From the NCBI RefSeq assembly GCF_042688385.1, contig NZ_JBHUPY010000013.1:248001-312000 (forward strand): a DNA stretch of 64,000 bases, given 5' to 3'. The translations under genes and the position numbers were made by a program. Position 1 is the stretch's first letter, and the number at the start of each line of letters is the position of its first letter. Positions 1-8,543 of the stretch are shown here, piece by piece. The notes below the pieces were generated by a model. It was not told the DNA's origin and searched no databases. It saw nothing but the letters and a program-made list of their open reading frames with translations. This stretch comes from Herpetosiphon sp042688385 (GTDB lineage: Bacteria > Chloroflexota > Chloroflexia > Chloroflexales > Herpetosiphonaceae).

Positions 1-1
1 G

Positions 2-1900
2 TTTTTTATGATTCGGGTTTCGGGCATTCGCCAGCAAGTTGCAGCACGGGTGTTTGAGCGCTCTGCTGATGGCAAAACGCCGCTTGAGCAGTTGCGGGCA
101 ATTCGCGCTGCGGTTGCGCCATTGATGGAATTGCAACGCTCATGTTTTGCCCAAGATTTGCAACCAAAGCTTGCTGCCGAAGGCGTGTTTATTCACGAAT
201 ATGGCCAGCTTTCGATTCATCAACAGGCTTGGTTGAAAAATTATTTTGATAATGAGATTTTTCCCGTATTAACTCCCTTGGCCTTTGATCCAGGCCACCC
301 GTTTCCGCATATTTCCAATTTGAGCTTGAATTTGGCAGTTGTGATTCAAGACCCTGATAATGATGAGCATTTTGCGCGGATTAAAGTGCCTGCTTCGTTG
401 CCGCGCTTGGTAGCAGTGCCGAGCGAGCAGCCAAATACTGTCTGTTTTACCTGGCTCGAACAAATTATTGCCGAAAATATTAGCACGCTGTTTCCTGGCA
501 TGCAGGTTTCCGAGGCCTATACCTTTCGGGTGATTCGCAACGCCGATGTGGAAATTGAAGAAGATGAAGCCGCTGACTTGCTGGAAACGATTCAGGCTGG
601 CGTGCGCCAACGCCGTTTTGGCTCGGTAACCAAGCTTTCAGTGCATTCGAGTATGCCACCGCGGATTGTTGAATTGCTGATTGAGAATCTCGAAGTTGAG
701 CGCGACGATGTGTATCAATTAAATGGTGCGCTTGATTTGAGCAGCCTCATGAGCGTTGTGCGTTTGGATCGTTGGCAGTTGAAGTTGCCACCATTCAAGC
801 CAAGCGTGCCAGCGGTGCTTTCAACTGGCGAAGATTTATTTAATGTAGTGCAACGCCGCGATGTGCTGTTGCACCATCCTTTTGATTCCTTCACGCCAGT
901 CGTTGATTTTTTGCAGGCAGCAGCGCGTGATCCCAATGTGTTGGCAATTAAGCAAACTCTGTATCGGGTTGGCTCGAACTCGCCCATCGTTAAGGCCTTG
1001 CTCAAAGCCCGTGAGAACGATAAGCAAGTTGCGGTGTTGGTGGAGCTGAAGGCGCGTTTTGATGAAGAAAATAATATTGAATGGGCCAAGGCGCTTGAAC
1101 GCGAAGGCGTGCATGTGGTGTATGGCTTGATGGGCTTGAAAACGCACTGCAAAGTGGCCTTGGTCGTGCGCAAAGAACGTGATGGCTTGTCGCGCTATTT
1201 GCACCTTGGCACTGGCAATTACAATGCAGTGACCGCCAATATTTACACGGATCTTGGCTTGTTGACCTGCAATCAGGAATTTGGGGCTGATGCCTCGGAT
1301 TTGTTTAATTATTTGACTGGCTATTCGCGCCAAAACCACTTTCGCAAATTGTGGATTGCGCCAATTAACCTACGCCGGCGCTTGACCCAAATGATTGAGC
1401 GCGAGATTCAGCATCAGCAAGCTGGGCGCGGCGGCAAACTCTTTTTCAAAATGAATTCGCTGGTTGATCCCACAATTATTCAGTTGCTCTATCGCGCTTC
1501 GCAAGCTGGGGTTGAAATTCAGCTCTTGGTGCGGGGCATGTGTTCGTTGCGGCCTGGCGTTGAAGGCTTGAGCGAACATATTCAGGTACGCAGCATTGTT
1601 GGGCGCTTTTTGGAGCATAGTCGGCTGTATTATGCACGTAATGGCGGCGATGAGCAATTGTATGTTGGCAGCGCCGATTTGATGGAGCGCAACTTAGATC
1701 GGCGGGTTGAGGTTTTGTTTCCCATCGAAGATCCGAGTTTGTTGAACTACGTTCGTGAAGAGATTTTGGGCGTGGCATGGCGCGACACTGCCAAAGCGCG
1801 CGTGTTGCTGCCTAATGGTTTGTATGGCTGTGCGCTGCCACCTGCTGGCGAAGAGCCATTCGATAGCCAGCTCTCTTTTTTGCGTCGCCACACCGCTTAA
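2..1900 (+). CDS. ppk1: Polyphosphate kinase 1, 5'-truncated by the window edge
   Basis: Catalyses reversible transfer of the ATP gamma-phosphate to inorganic polyphosphate. The open frame runs back to base 2 and begins FFMIRVSG, matching the family motif DEFFMVRVAG, so about 50-60 N-terminal residues lie outside the window and the ATG at 8 is internal. The phosphorylated histidine of the family is recognisable in LKTHCK (codon 1145-1147), and the second conserved histidine in GRFLEHSRLYY. Both C-terminal phospholipase-D-like domains are present, and the length after the missing part fits PPK1 (about 690 residues). A strong terminator follows, so the gene ends its transcription unit. Confidence 0.95.
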   Translation, partial: FFMIRVSGIRQQVAARVFERSADGKTPLEQLRAIRAAVAPLMELQRSCFAQDLQPKLAAEGVFIHEYGQLSIHQQAWLKNYFDNEIFPVLTPLAFDPGHPFPHISNLSLNLAVVIQDPDNDEHFARIKVPASLPRLVAVPSEQPNTVCFTWLEQIIAENISTLFPGMQVSEAYTFRVIRNADVEIEEDEAADLLETIQAGVRQRRFGSVTKLSVHSSMPPRIVELLIENLEVERDDVYQLNGALDLSSLMSVVRLDRWQLKLPPFKPSVPAVLSTGEDLFNVVQRRDVLLHHPFDSFTPVVDFLQAAARDPNVLAIKQTLYRVGSNSPIVKALLKARENDKQVAVLVELKARFDEENNIEWAKALEREGVHVVYGLMGLKTHCKVALVVRKERDGLSRYLHLGTGNYNAVTANIYTDLGLLTCNQEFGADASDLFNYLTGYSRQNHFRKLWIAPINLRRRLTQMIEREIQHQQAGRGGKLFFKMNSLVDPTIIQLLYRASQAGVEIQLLVRGMCSLRPGVEGLSEHIQVRSIVGRFLEHSRLYYARNGGDEQLYVGSADLMERNLDRRVEVLFPIEDPSLLNYVREEILGVAWRDTAKARVLLPNGLYGCALPPAGEEPFDSQLSFLRRHTA

Positions 1901-1910
1901 GCTACCATAA

Positions 1911-1942
1911 GAGCGAACTCAGACGAGTTCGCTCTTTGCTTT
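1911..1942 (+). terminator. Rho-independent terminator after ppk1
   Basis: A perfect 10-bp inverted repeat (GAGCGAACTC / GAGTTCGCTC) with an AGAC loop is followed by TTTGCTTT. It lies 10 nt after the ppk1 stop and separates it from the permease gene. Confidence 0.85.
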
Positions 1943-1989
1943 AACCTCTCCATACATCCATATTCTCACTATGCTTGGGGGAAATCACA

Positions 1990-4005
1990 ATGACTGCTTG
2001 TGGTGGTGCCCAGTTTTCGTGTAGCCAGCTTTTGCTGCAATTGGTTATTTTTGGCTTGGCCAATGGGGCGATTATTGGCTTGAATGCAATTAGCGTTACG
2101 TTGGTGTATAGCGTTGTGCGCATGCTCAATTTTGCTCATGGCGATTTATTTTCGTTGCTCACGGTGTTGGCTGCCGAATCGATTGCAATTTTGGGCTTGC
2201 AGGTTGGTCAGGCTTGGTGGTGGCTTGGCTTTGGCTTGCTGGCAGTTTTATTAATATGTGGCTTGGTTGGAGCTGGCACAGGCGTGATTATCGAGCAGAT
2301 TGGCTTTCGGCCTTTTCGTGGCGCTTCACGGCTTGCACCATTGATGGCAACTCTCGGCATTTCGTTTATGCTCTACCAAGCAGCTTTGTTTGTGCGTACC
2401 TTTACCAACGCAGTGATTCCAGGCGAACATCGTAGCGTGCCTGGCATACCTGAAGTAGCACGGATTAACGTACCCGATCTGTTGCCACACGGCAATTTGT
2501 TTGGTGAAACGGCGCTGGTGTTGCAGGGCAAAGATTTGATTGTCGTGGGGCTGGCGCTGCTGGTAGCGTTCGGTGTGCATTGGTTGCTCAAGCGCACCCG
2601 TTTTGGCTGGAAATTGCAGGCCAGTGCTGCCGACCCAACCATGGCCCAACTTTGCGGCATCAACTATAGCGCGACCTTGCGCCAAACTTTTGCGCTTGGC
2701 GGGGCTTTGGCAGGCTTGGCGGCTTTGCTATTTGCCTTGTATTACACCGCGCCCTATACCAATTATGGCGCACAAAGTGGCTTAATTGCCTTTACTGCTG
2801 CCTTGCTTGGCGGGATTGGCCGCCCGTTGGGAGCCTTGCTGAGTGGCTTGGCGTTGGGTTTGTTGGCCGCCTTCAGCGATTATTTTATTGCGGCCCAATG
2901 GACTCCGGCGCTCACGCTTGGCTTATTGGTGTTAATTGTTGTGCTGCGCCAGCAGCCAAGCAACGATAGCCCGATTAATGCAGCGATTGTTAGCACAGTT
3001 CAGTCTGTAAAACAAAGCTGGCGTTGGTTGGTAATTCCTGGCTTGCTGGCCTGCGTGCCATTGCTTAATAATTGGCTTGAATTGGGCATTCAAGTTGCGG
3101 CAATTCAAATTTTGATTTATGGCTTGCTGGCCTTGGGCTTAAACGTGATTGTTGGTTGGGGTGGCATGCTTGATCTTGGCTATGCTGCGCCCTTTGTGCT
3201 TGGCGCTTATTTGGTTGCTTTGCTGAGCACTGGCTTGCATGGCGGTTGGCAAACCTGGCTTGCATCGGGCGAGTTGGCGGGAATTATCGTGATTTGCTGT
3301 TTATGTGGTGGCTTGTTTGGCTGGCTGATTGGCGTTTTGGCAGCACGCTTGGATAATGAATTGTTGGCAATCGTCACATTTGCGCTTGGCGTAATTGCCC
3401 ATCGCATTGCCCAAAACTGGCGCAGCGTAACCAACGGTGCAAGTGGAATTGCAGGCGTGCCGCCGCTTCAGCTATTTGGCCTCGATTTAGCTGCGCCAAG
3501 CGCAAGCTATTATGCAATTTTGGCGATTGTCGTTGGGGTTGGTATGCTTGGCTATAACCTGTTACGTTCGCGCTATGGGCGGGCGTTGGCGGCCTTGGCC
3601 AGCGATGAATTGGCGGCGGCAAGCGTTGGGGTTGAGCCGATCGCAATCAGGCGTTTGGCCTATACCTGGGGCGGCGGCGTAGCGGCCTTGGCTGGCGGCT
3701 TATTTGCTGCAAGTTTTAGCTATATTTCGCCTGGTTTAGCCGAATTTCGGGTTTCAGCAATTGCGTTAATTATTGTGGTTTTGGCTGGCTCGCGGCGAAT
3801 TATTGCCCCGTTGATTGCTGCATGTTTGGTGTTGGGCTATGATCTTTTGTTGATTCCCAAGGTTGGCAAGCTTTTTGATGATTTGCGCGAACAAACTGGT
3901 AATTGGTTTTGGAGCGCAATCAATCCACGGGGCGCAAATTTTCTGAGTTTTGGCTTGATGCTCTATTTGACGGTGCTGTATCGGGCACGGGCGCGCCGCG
4001 CATAG
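1990..4005 (+). CDS. Branched-chain amino acid-type ABC permease, LivH-LivM fusion
   Basis: Polytopic membrane protein of about 671 residues. The N-terminal half (about 1-310) resembles LivH-type permeases (ANGAIIGLNAISVTLVYSV, then the MLNFAHGD motif) and the C-terminal half (about 335-671) resembles LivM (NVIVGWGGMLDLGYAAPF). The two subunits that normally form the heterodimeric channel are therefore one polypeptide. An upstream in-frame TTG at 1975 exists, but the purine-rich TTGGGGGAAA (1974-1983) sits 6-7 nt before the ATG at 1990, so that ATG is preferred. No ATPase (LivG/F) or binding-protein gene lies next to it, so its partners must be elsewhere. Substrate (amino acid, urea or similar) is not decidable here. 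Confidence 0.85.
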   Translation: MTACGGAQFSCSQLLLQLVIFGLANGAIIGLNAISVTLVYSVVRMLNFAHGDLFSLLTVLAAESIAILGLQVGQAWWWLGFGLLAVLLICGLVGAGTGVIIEQIGFRPFRGASRLAPLMATLGISFMLYQAALFVRTFTNAVIPGEHRSVPGIPEVARINVPDLLPHGNLFGETALVLQGKDLIVVGLALLVAFGVHWLLKRTRFGWKLQASAADPTMAQLCGINYSATLRQTFALGGALAGLAALLFALYYTAPYTNYGAQSGLIAFTAALLGGIGRPLGALLSGLALGLLAAFSDYFIAAQWTPALTLGLLVLIVVLRQQPSNDSPINAAIVSTVQSVKQSWRWLVIPGLLACVPLLNNWLELGIQVAAIQILIYGLLALGLNVIVGWGGMLDLGYAAPFVLGAYLVALLSTGLHGGWQTWLASGELAGIIVICCLCGGLFGWLIGVLAARLDNELLAIVTFALGVIAHRIAQNWRSVTNGASGIAGVPPLQLFGLDLAAPSASYYAILAIVVGVGMLGYNLLRSRYGRALAALASDELAAASVGVEPIAIRRLAYTWGGGVAALAGGLFAASFSYISPGLAEFRVSAIALIIVVLAGSRRIIAPLIAACLVLGYDLLLIPKVGKLFDDLREQTGNWFWSAINPRGANFLSFGLMLYLTVLYRARARRA

Positions 4006-4012
4006 TTTCGAT

Positions 4013-4310
4013 CTATGAAGGCCACGAAGATCGCGAAGCATAGAAACCACGAAGCACGCGAAGATCACAAAGGCTGATTTTTTTGGCCATGAATTGCACG
4101 AATTCCACGAAAAATATTCCGATAGCCTACAGCCATCATTGCTCTGCGCCTCTGCGTTAATCTCTAAAATGCATGAAGGATTGCAACCGCGAAGAACGCG
4201 AAGATCGCGAAGACCATTTTTAGCCATAGATTGACACAGATGTGTGCGATTATGTTCTATGCTCTATGCTCTCTGTTCTTTTTTGCCTTCTGCCTTTTGC
4301 CTTTTGATTT
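4013..4310. repeat. Intergenic cluster of word-like dispersed repeats
   Basis: The gap 4006-4453 holds no gene. It is filled with short reiterated words (CACGAAG, CGCGAAGATCGCGAAG, CTCTGCGCCTCTGCGTTAA, TATGCTCTATGCTCTCTG, TTTTGCCTTCTGCC). The same words recur near 16.6, 19.2, 27.5 and 60.1 kb. The open frames they create on both strands are not genes. Confidence 0.75.
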
Positions 4311-4322
4311 GAAGTGAAATGG

Positions 4323-4351
4323 TTGCAACTCCCTCGCTTTTAAGCCATAAT
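4323..4351 (+). promoter_or_regulatory. Probable sigma-70-type promoter of glgP
   Basis: TTGCAA (4323-4328), a 17-nt spacer and CATAAT (4346-4351). It lies about 100 nt upstream of the phosphorylase start and is the best promoter match in the gap. Confidence 0.55.
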
Positions 4352-4453
4352 AGGCACTAACGTTCAGGCTCAAAACAAACAACGCGATGTTGCGGCAGGC
4401 TCTTTCTGGCTAGCGGCATCGTTTTTTAATTAATCGTAGTACAAGGAGTTGCA

Positions 4454-6592
4454 ATGAACGTTGCTGAATTACCACCGCAGTTTGCCCCGTTGCCCCAACG
4501 GATTAACCGACTCTATGAGTTGGCTTATAACCTTTGGTGGAGCTGGCAACCAGAAGCCCAAGCACTGTACCAAACGATTGATGCAACGTTATGGGAGCGC
4601 ACGGGCCATAATCCGGTGAAATTTTTGCGTGAAGTTAGCTTGGCTAGCCTCGAACAAAAAGCCCTTGATAGCAATTATTTGGCCCAGTATGATCGGGTAA
4701 CGATCAAATTTGATCATTATATGCGTGATGATCGCACTTGGTTTGCCCGCACCCATCCTGAGCATAAAGATCACACGATTGCCTATTTTTCGGCTGAGTT
4801 TGGCATTCACGAATCGTTGCCAATTTATTCTGGGGGCTTGGGCATTTTGTCGGGCGACCATTGTAAAGAAGCTAGCGATATTGGTTTGCCGTTTGTTGGG
4901 GTTGGCTTTTTATATCCCCAAGGCTATTTTCGCCAATTTATCAATAGCGAAGGCACCCAAGAAGCCCTTTACGAACGCTTGAATTTTGCCGAGTTGCCAG
5001 CCTTAGTGGTGCGCAATAGCGATGGCAGCGAACTGCGCGTAAGCGTCGATCTGCCTGGCCGCACGGTGTTTGTTAAAGTGTGGCGCTTCCAAGTTGGCCG
5101 CATTACCTTGCTGCTGATGGATACCGATGTTGACGAAAATCGGCCTGAAGATCGCGAATTGTCGGCCCGTTTGTATGGCGGCGATCAATGGCTGCGGGTG
5201 GCGCAAGAAATTATCTTGGGCATTGCAGGCGTGCGGGTTTTACGCGCCCTCAACATCAACCCGACTGTTTGGCACATGAACGAAGGCCACTCAGCATTTT
5301 TGGGCTTAGAATTGTTGCGCGAACGAGTGCAGCGCGGCGAAAACCTTGAGCATGCTATTACCGAAGTGCGCAAGCGTTCAGTCTTTACGACCCACACCCC
5401 AGTGCCAGCTGGCAACGATGCCTTTCCACTCGATTTGATCGATCAATTCTTCCACAACTATTGGCCGCAACTGGGCATCGATCGCGATACCTTTATGAAT
5501 ATTGCTTTGCAGCAACAAAGCTGGGGGCCAACCTTCAGCATGACCGTGCTGGCCTTGCGCTTATCGGAATATCATAACGGTGTGAGCGAATTGCACGGCG
5601 CAGTTGCCCGCCAAATGTGGCAGTTCTTGTATCCAGGCAAATCGGTTGATGAGGTGCCAATTGGCCATGTGACCAACGGTGTGCACTCGGATACTTGGCT
5701 GGCTCCAGCCATGGCCAATATGTACGATTCGGTGCTTGGCGCTGGTTGGCGCGAAGTGATGGACGAGCCTACAACTTGGGATCGCATCACCAACATGCCC
5801 GACGAAGTGCTTTGGGGCGTGCACTCTGGCTTGAAGCACGATTTAGCGCGCTTTATTCGTGAACGAGCTTGGCAGCGCCAACGCCGACTTGGCTATCATC
5901 GCGACGATGCAATTAGCGGCGATGTTAATCCCAATGCCTTGTTGATTGGTTTTGCCCGTCGGTTTGCCACCTATAAACGGGCTACCTTGATTTTCCGCGA
6001 TTTGGATCGGATCAAGCGGATTCTGAACAATCCAGAGCGCCCAGTGCAAATTATTTTTGCTGGTAAATCGCACCCAGCAGATGAGCCAGGCAAGAGCTTT
6101 ATTCGCGCCGTCTACAATATGGCTCGCGACCCAGAGCTGCGCGGCAAGATCTTCTTTATTGAAGAATACGATATTAACGTTGGCCGCCATTTGGTGCAAA
6201 GCGTTGACGTATGGTTGAACAACCCACGCCGACCGTTGGAAGCATCGGGCACGAGCGGCGAAAAAGCTGGTATGAACGGGGTTCCAAACCTGAGCGTGCT
6301 TGATGGTTGGTGGCGCGAAGCCTACAACGGCAAGAACGGCTGGGCAATTGGCCGCGAAGCTGGGTATGACGATCTCGAACAACAAGATATTGACGATGCT
6401 GAATCGTTGTATAGCTTGTTGGAAAACGAAGTTGTGCCAGCCTTCTACGAGCGCGATGCCAATGGCTTGCCCCACAAGTGGATTGCAACCATGAAGGAAT
6501 CGATTCGCACGGTTGCGCCAGAATTTAGCTTCCGTCGCATGCTCAAAGATTACGTAGCCCAATACTACGTGCCAGGCATGCAAGCCGAATAA
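4454..6592 (+). CDS. glgP: Alpha-glucan (glycogen/maltodextrin) phosphorylase
   Basis: Cytoplasmic GT35 enzyme releasing glucose-1-phosphate from alpha-1,4-glucans. At 712 residues it belongs to the shorter bacterial/archaeal type that starts with a DUF3417-like segment (LYELAYNLWWSWQPEA). FSAEFGIHESLPIYSGGLG and FTTHTPVPAGNDAF are typical core motifs. The PLP lysine is probably K604 in GTSGEKAGMNG. The ribosome site AAGGAG sits 7 nt before the ATG. The sugar-import and amylosucrase operon begins about 570 bp downstream on the same strand, so this enzyme may degrade the glucan made by that operon (inference from proximity only). Confidence 0.93.
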   Translation: MNVAELPPQFAPLPQRINRLYELAYNLWWSWQPEAQALYQTIDATLWERTGHNPVKFLREVSLASLEQKALDSNYLAQYDRVTIKFDHYMRDDRTWFARTHPEHKDHTIAYFSAEFGIHESLPIYSGGLGILSGDHCKEASDIGLPFVGVGFLYPQGYFRQFINSEGTQEALYERLNFAELPALVVRNSDGSELRVSVDLPGRTVFVKVWRFQVGRITLLLMDTDVDENRPEDRELSARLYGGDQWLRVAQEIILGIAGVRVLRALNINPTVWHMNEGHSAFLGLELLRERVQRGENLEHAITEVRKRSVFTTHTPVPAGNDAFPLDLIDQFFHNYWPQLGIDRDTFMNIALQQQSWGPTFSMTVLALRLSEYHNGVSELHGAVARQMWQFLYPGKSVDEVPIGHVTNGVHSDTWLAPAMANMYDSVLGAGWREVMDEPTTWDRITNMPDEVLWGVHSGLKHDLARFIRERAWQRQRRLGYHRDDAISGDVNPNALLIGFARRFATYKRATLIFRDLDRIKRILNNPERPVQIIFAGKSHPADEPGKSFIRAVYNMARDPELRGKIFFIEEYDINVGRHLVQSVDVWLNNPRRPLEASGTSGEKAGMNGVPNLSVLDGWWREAYNGKNGWAIGREAGYDDLEQQDIDDAESLYSLLENEVVPAFYERDANGLPHKWIATMKESIRTVAPEFSFRRMLKDYVAQYYVPGMQAE

Positions 6593-6770
6593 GCCGCCGT
6601 TTGTAGCGTGAGCCTGTGCTACAGTATCGCTTTTTTGGCGTATAAACAATGTTTGTCAGTCAAACAAACGAGCATGGTTTTGAAAAAGCTCAAAATCGTG
6701 CTCGTTTGGTATTTTTAGAGCAAAACTTCGTTCGTCCATCGATCTTTCTCCAATGAATAGATTTGATATT

Positions 6771-6812
6771 CCCTCACCCCAACCCCTCGCCAGTGGTACG
6801 GGCGAGGGGCTT
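6771..6812. repeat. Short copy of the CCCTCACCCC intergenic repeat
   Basis: CCCTCACCCCAACCCCTCGCC is followed by GGGCGAGGGGCTT, a 9-bp hairpin. This is half of the larger element seen at 19.1, 27.6, 44.6, 59.9 and 63 kb. The rest of the gap 6593-7160 carries the promoter and operators of the sugar operon and no gene. Confidence 0.75.
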
Positions 6813-6875
6813 AATGGCGTAAATTTGCATGCCTCGTTGGCTCTTTCTAGCTGTACGGCTTGCCAAAATTCACTC

Positions 6876-6904
6876 TTGACAAGCTTTTAACTTTACTATA
6901 TTGT
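6876..6904 (+). promoter_or_regulatory. Promoter of the sugar ABC / amylosucrase operon
   Basis: Consensus -35 TTGACA (6876-6881), 17-nt spacer and TATTGT (6899-6904). The predicted transcription start (about 6911) falls inside the operator at 6907-6920, a classic repressor arrangement. The resulting leader of about 250 nt contains the second operator. Confidence 0.7.
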
Positions 6905-6906
6905 AA

Positions 6907-6920
6907 TGGAAACGCTTCCA
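6907..6920. promoter_or_regulatory. LacI-family operator O1
   Basis: TGGAAACGCTTCCA is a near-perfect dyad with the central CG typical of LacI/GalR-family operators. It begins 2 nt after the -10 box, so a bound repressor would cover the transcription start. No LacI-type gene is in the window, so the regulator is presumably encoded elsewhere. Confidence 0.75.
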
Positions 6921-7036
6921 CTGATCCGAACAGCCAAAAATCAACTGAAAAAGCCCTTTTCTGCAAGTAATTCTTTGCGAGCTCGTTTTTAATTGGTGTA
7001 TCATGCTGCCTAAAACGAGAATTTTTTATTCAAATG

Positions 7037-7052
7037 ATGGAAACGTTTTCAT
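7037..7052. promoter_or_regulatory. LacI-family operator O2
   Basis: ATGGAAACGTTTTCAT is a second CG-centred dyad sharing TGGAAACG with O1. The dyad centres are 131 bp apart, compatible with repression through a DNA loop (inference). Confidence 0.7.
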
Positions 7053-7160
7053 AAAAAATGCGCGTATCATAAAGGAGTCTGCTGAGCATTAATTGCCAAT
7101 CTACGCCAATCAATTCCGCAGGAGCCTGACGTTTGGTTTCATCAATGAGGATACCCAACC

Positions 7161-8483
7161 ATGAAACGACTATGGATTCGCTCGTTTAGTTTGCTTGTCG
7201 GCTTGATCTTGGCTGGATGTGGCGAAGCTGCTACGCCAACCACTCCTCCTACTACTTCAACAGTCGATGCCAACTCTGGTGCTGCAAGCGGCACGGTCAC
7301 GCTGTGGTTTCACTCAGGCCAAGGCGCTGAACGCGATGCCTTGAATGCAACCCTCCAAGCCTTCGCCGCCAAAAATTCAGCGATCAAAATTGAAGCAATC
7401 GAATTGCCCGAAGGCGCATATAACGATCAGGTCAATGCTGCTGCCTTGGCTGGAGAAATGCCATGTTTGCTCGATTTTGATGGGCCATTTGTCTATAACT
7501 ATGCTTGGTCTGGCTATTTGCAGCCCTTGGATTCGTTGATTGCTGCCGAGGTTAAAGCCGATTTCTTGCCCTCGATTATTCAACAAGGAACCTACAACGG
7601 CAAATTGTATAGCCTTGGTCAGTTCGATTCGGGCTTGGGCTTCTATGCCAATAAAGCGTTGTTGGAAAAAGCTGGTGTGCGAATTCCAACGCTTGCGCAG
7701 CCATGGACGCGGGCCGAGCTTGATGCGGCCTTGAGCAAACTCAAAGCCAATGGCTTGCAGTATCCACTTGAATTGAAAATGAATTATGGCCGTGGCGAAT
7801 GGTTTAGCTATGGTTTTTCACCCTTCTTGCAATCGTTCGGTGGCGATTTGATCGATCGATCGAATTATCAAAAAGCAACTGGCACGTTGAATGGCGCAGC
7901 TTCGGTCGAAGCAATGCAATGGTTCCAAAGCTTGTTTACTAATGGCTATGTTAACCCCAAGCCTGCTGGCGATACCGATTTTGCTGAGGGCAAGGCTGCG
8001 TTGAGCTGGGTTGGCCACTGGGCATACCCCGATTATGCCAAGGCGCTGGGCGCTGATGTATTGGTTTTGCCTGCTGCCGATTTGGGCAAAGGCCCAAAAA
8101 CGGGCATGGGTTCGTGGAATTGGGGGATTACCAGCAAGTGTGCTAATCCTGCTGCCGCTGCTGAAGTGCTTTCGTTCATTGTTTCGCCAGAAGAAGTATT
8201 GCGCATGAGCGATGCCAATGGCGCTGTGCCAGCACGCAGCTCGGCAATTGCCAAATCCAAATTATTTGGTGATGGTGCTCCGCTGAATATCTATGTGCAG
8301 CAATTGACCAACGGCATTGCTGTGCCACGCCCTATTACGCCTGCTTATCCAGTGATTACCAGCGCGTTTGCTGAAGCGGTCGATAATATTGTGGCTGGAG
8401 CCGATGTGCAAGCCGAATTGGATAAAGCGGCCCAAAAAATTGATGCCGATATTGAAGATAATCAAGGCTATCCGGTGAAGTAG
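7161..8483 (+). CDS. Sugar ABC transporter substrate-binding lipoprotein
   Basis: A 440-residue extracellular binding protein of the SBP_bac_1 (MalE-like) type. The N-terminus is a lipoprotein signal with lipobox LAGC (Cys20), followed by a Thr/Pro/Ala-rich tether. The start of the mature fold (GTVTLWFHSGQGAERDAL) is typical of carbohydrate-binding members. It is the first gene of an operon with two permeases and a GH13 enzyme, which makes sucrose or an oligosaccharide the likely ligand (inference). Expression should answer to the LacI-type operators upstream. Confidence 0.9.
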   Translation: MKRLWIRSFSLLVGLILAGCGEAATPTTPPTTSTVDANSGAASGTVTLWFHSGQGAERDALNATLQAFAAKNSAIKIEAIELPEGAYNDQVNAAALAGEMPCLLDFDGPFVYNYAWSGYLQPLDSLIAAEVKADFLPSIIQQGTYNGKLYSLGQFDSGLGFYANKALLEKAGVRIPTLAQPWTRAELDAALSKLKANGLQYPLELKMNYGRGEWFSYGFSPFLQSFGGDLIDRSNYQKATGTLNGAASVEAMQWFQSLFTNGYVNPKPAGDTDFAEGKAALSWVGHWAYPDYAKALGADVLVLPAADLGKGPKTGMGSWNWGITSKCANPAAAAEVLSFIVSPEEVLRMSDANGAVPARSSAIAKSKLFGDGAPLNIYVQQLTNGIAVPRPITPAYPVITSAFAEAVDNIVAGADVQAELDKAAQKIDADIEDNQGYPVK

Positions 8484-8497
8484 CAGCGTTAATCATT

Positions 8498-8519
8498 AAG
8501 CCGTTGCTTGCAGCGGCTT
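8498..8519 (+). promoter_or_regulatory. Intercistronic hairpin between binding protein and permease genes
   Basis: AAGCCGTTGC / GCAGCGGCTT with a TT loop forms a 10-bp stem including one G-U pair. It starts 15 nt after the binding-protein stop and lacks a good T-run. Its place matches the hairpins that make binding-protein mRNA more abundant than permease mRNA in many sugar operons; the function here is inferred. Confidence 0.55.
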
Positions 8520-8543
8520 GGTTCTTCTCAAGGAGTCTTGCTT

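Noticed and set aside
3766..4227. A 153-codon minus-strand frame
   Set aside because: Half lies antisense to the permease gene and half is repeat-derived.
5843..6649. A 268-codon minus-strand frame
   Set aside because: Antisense to the glucan phosphorylase, no motif or ribosome site.
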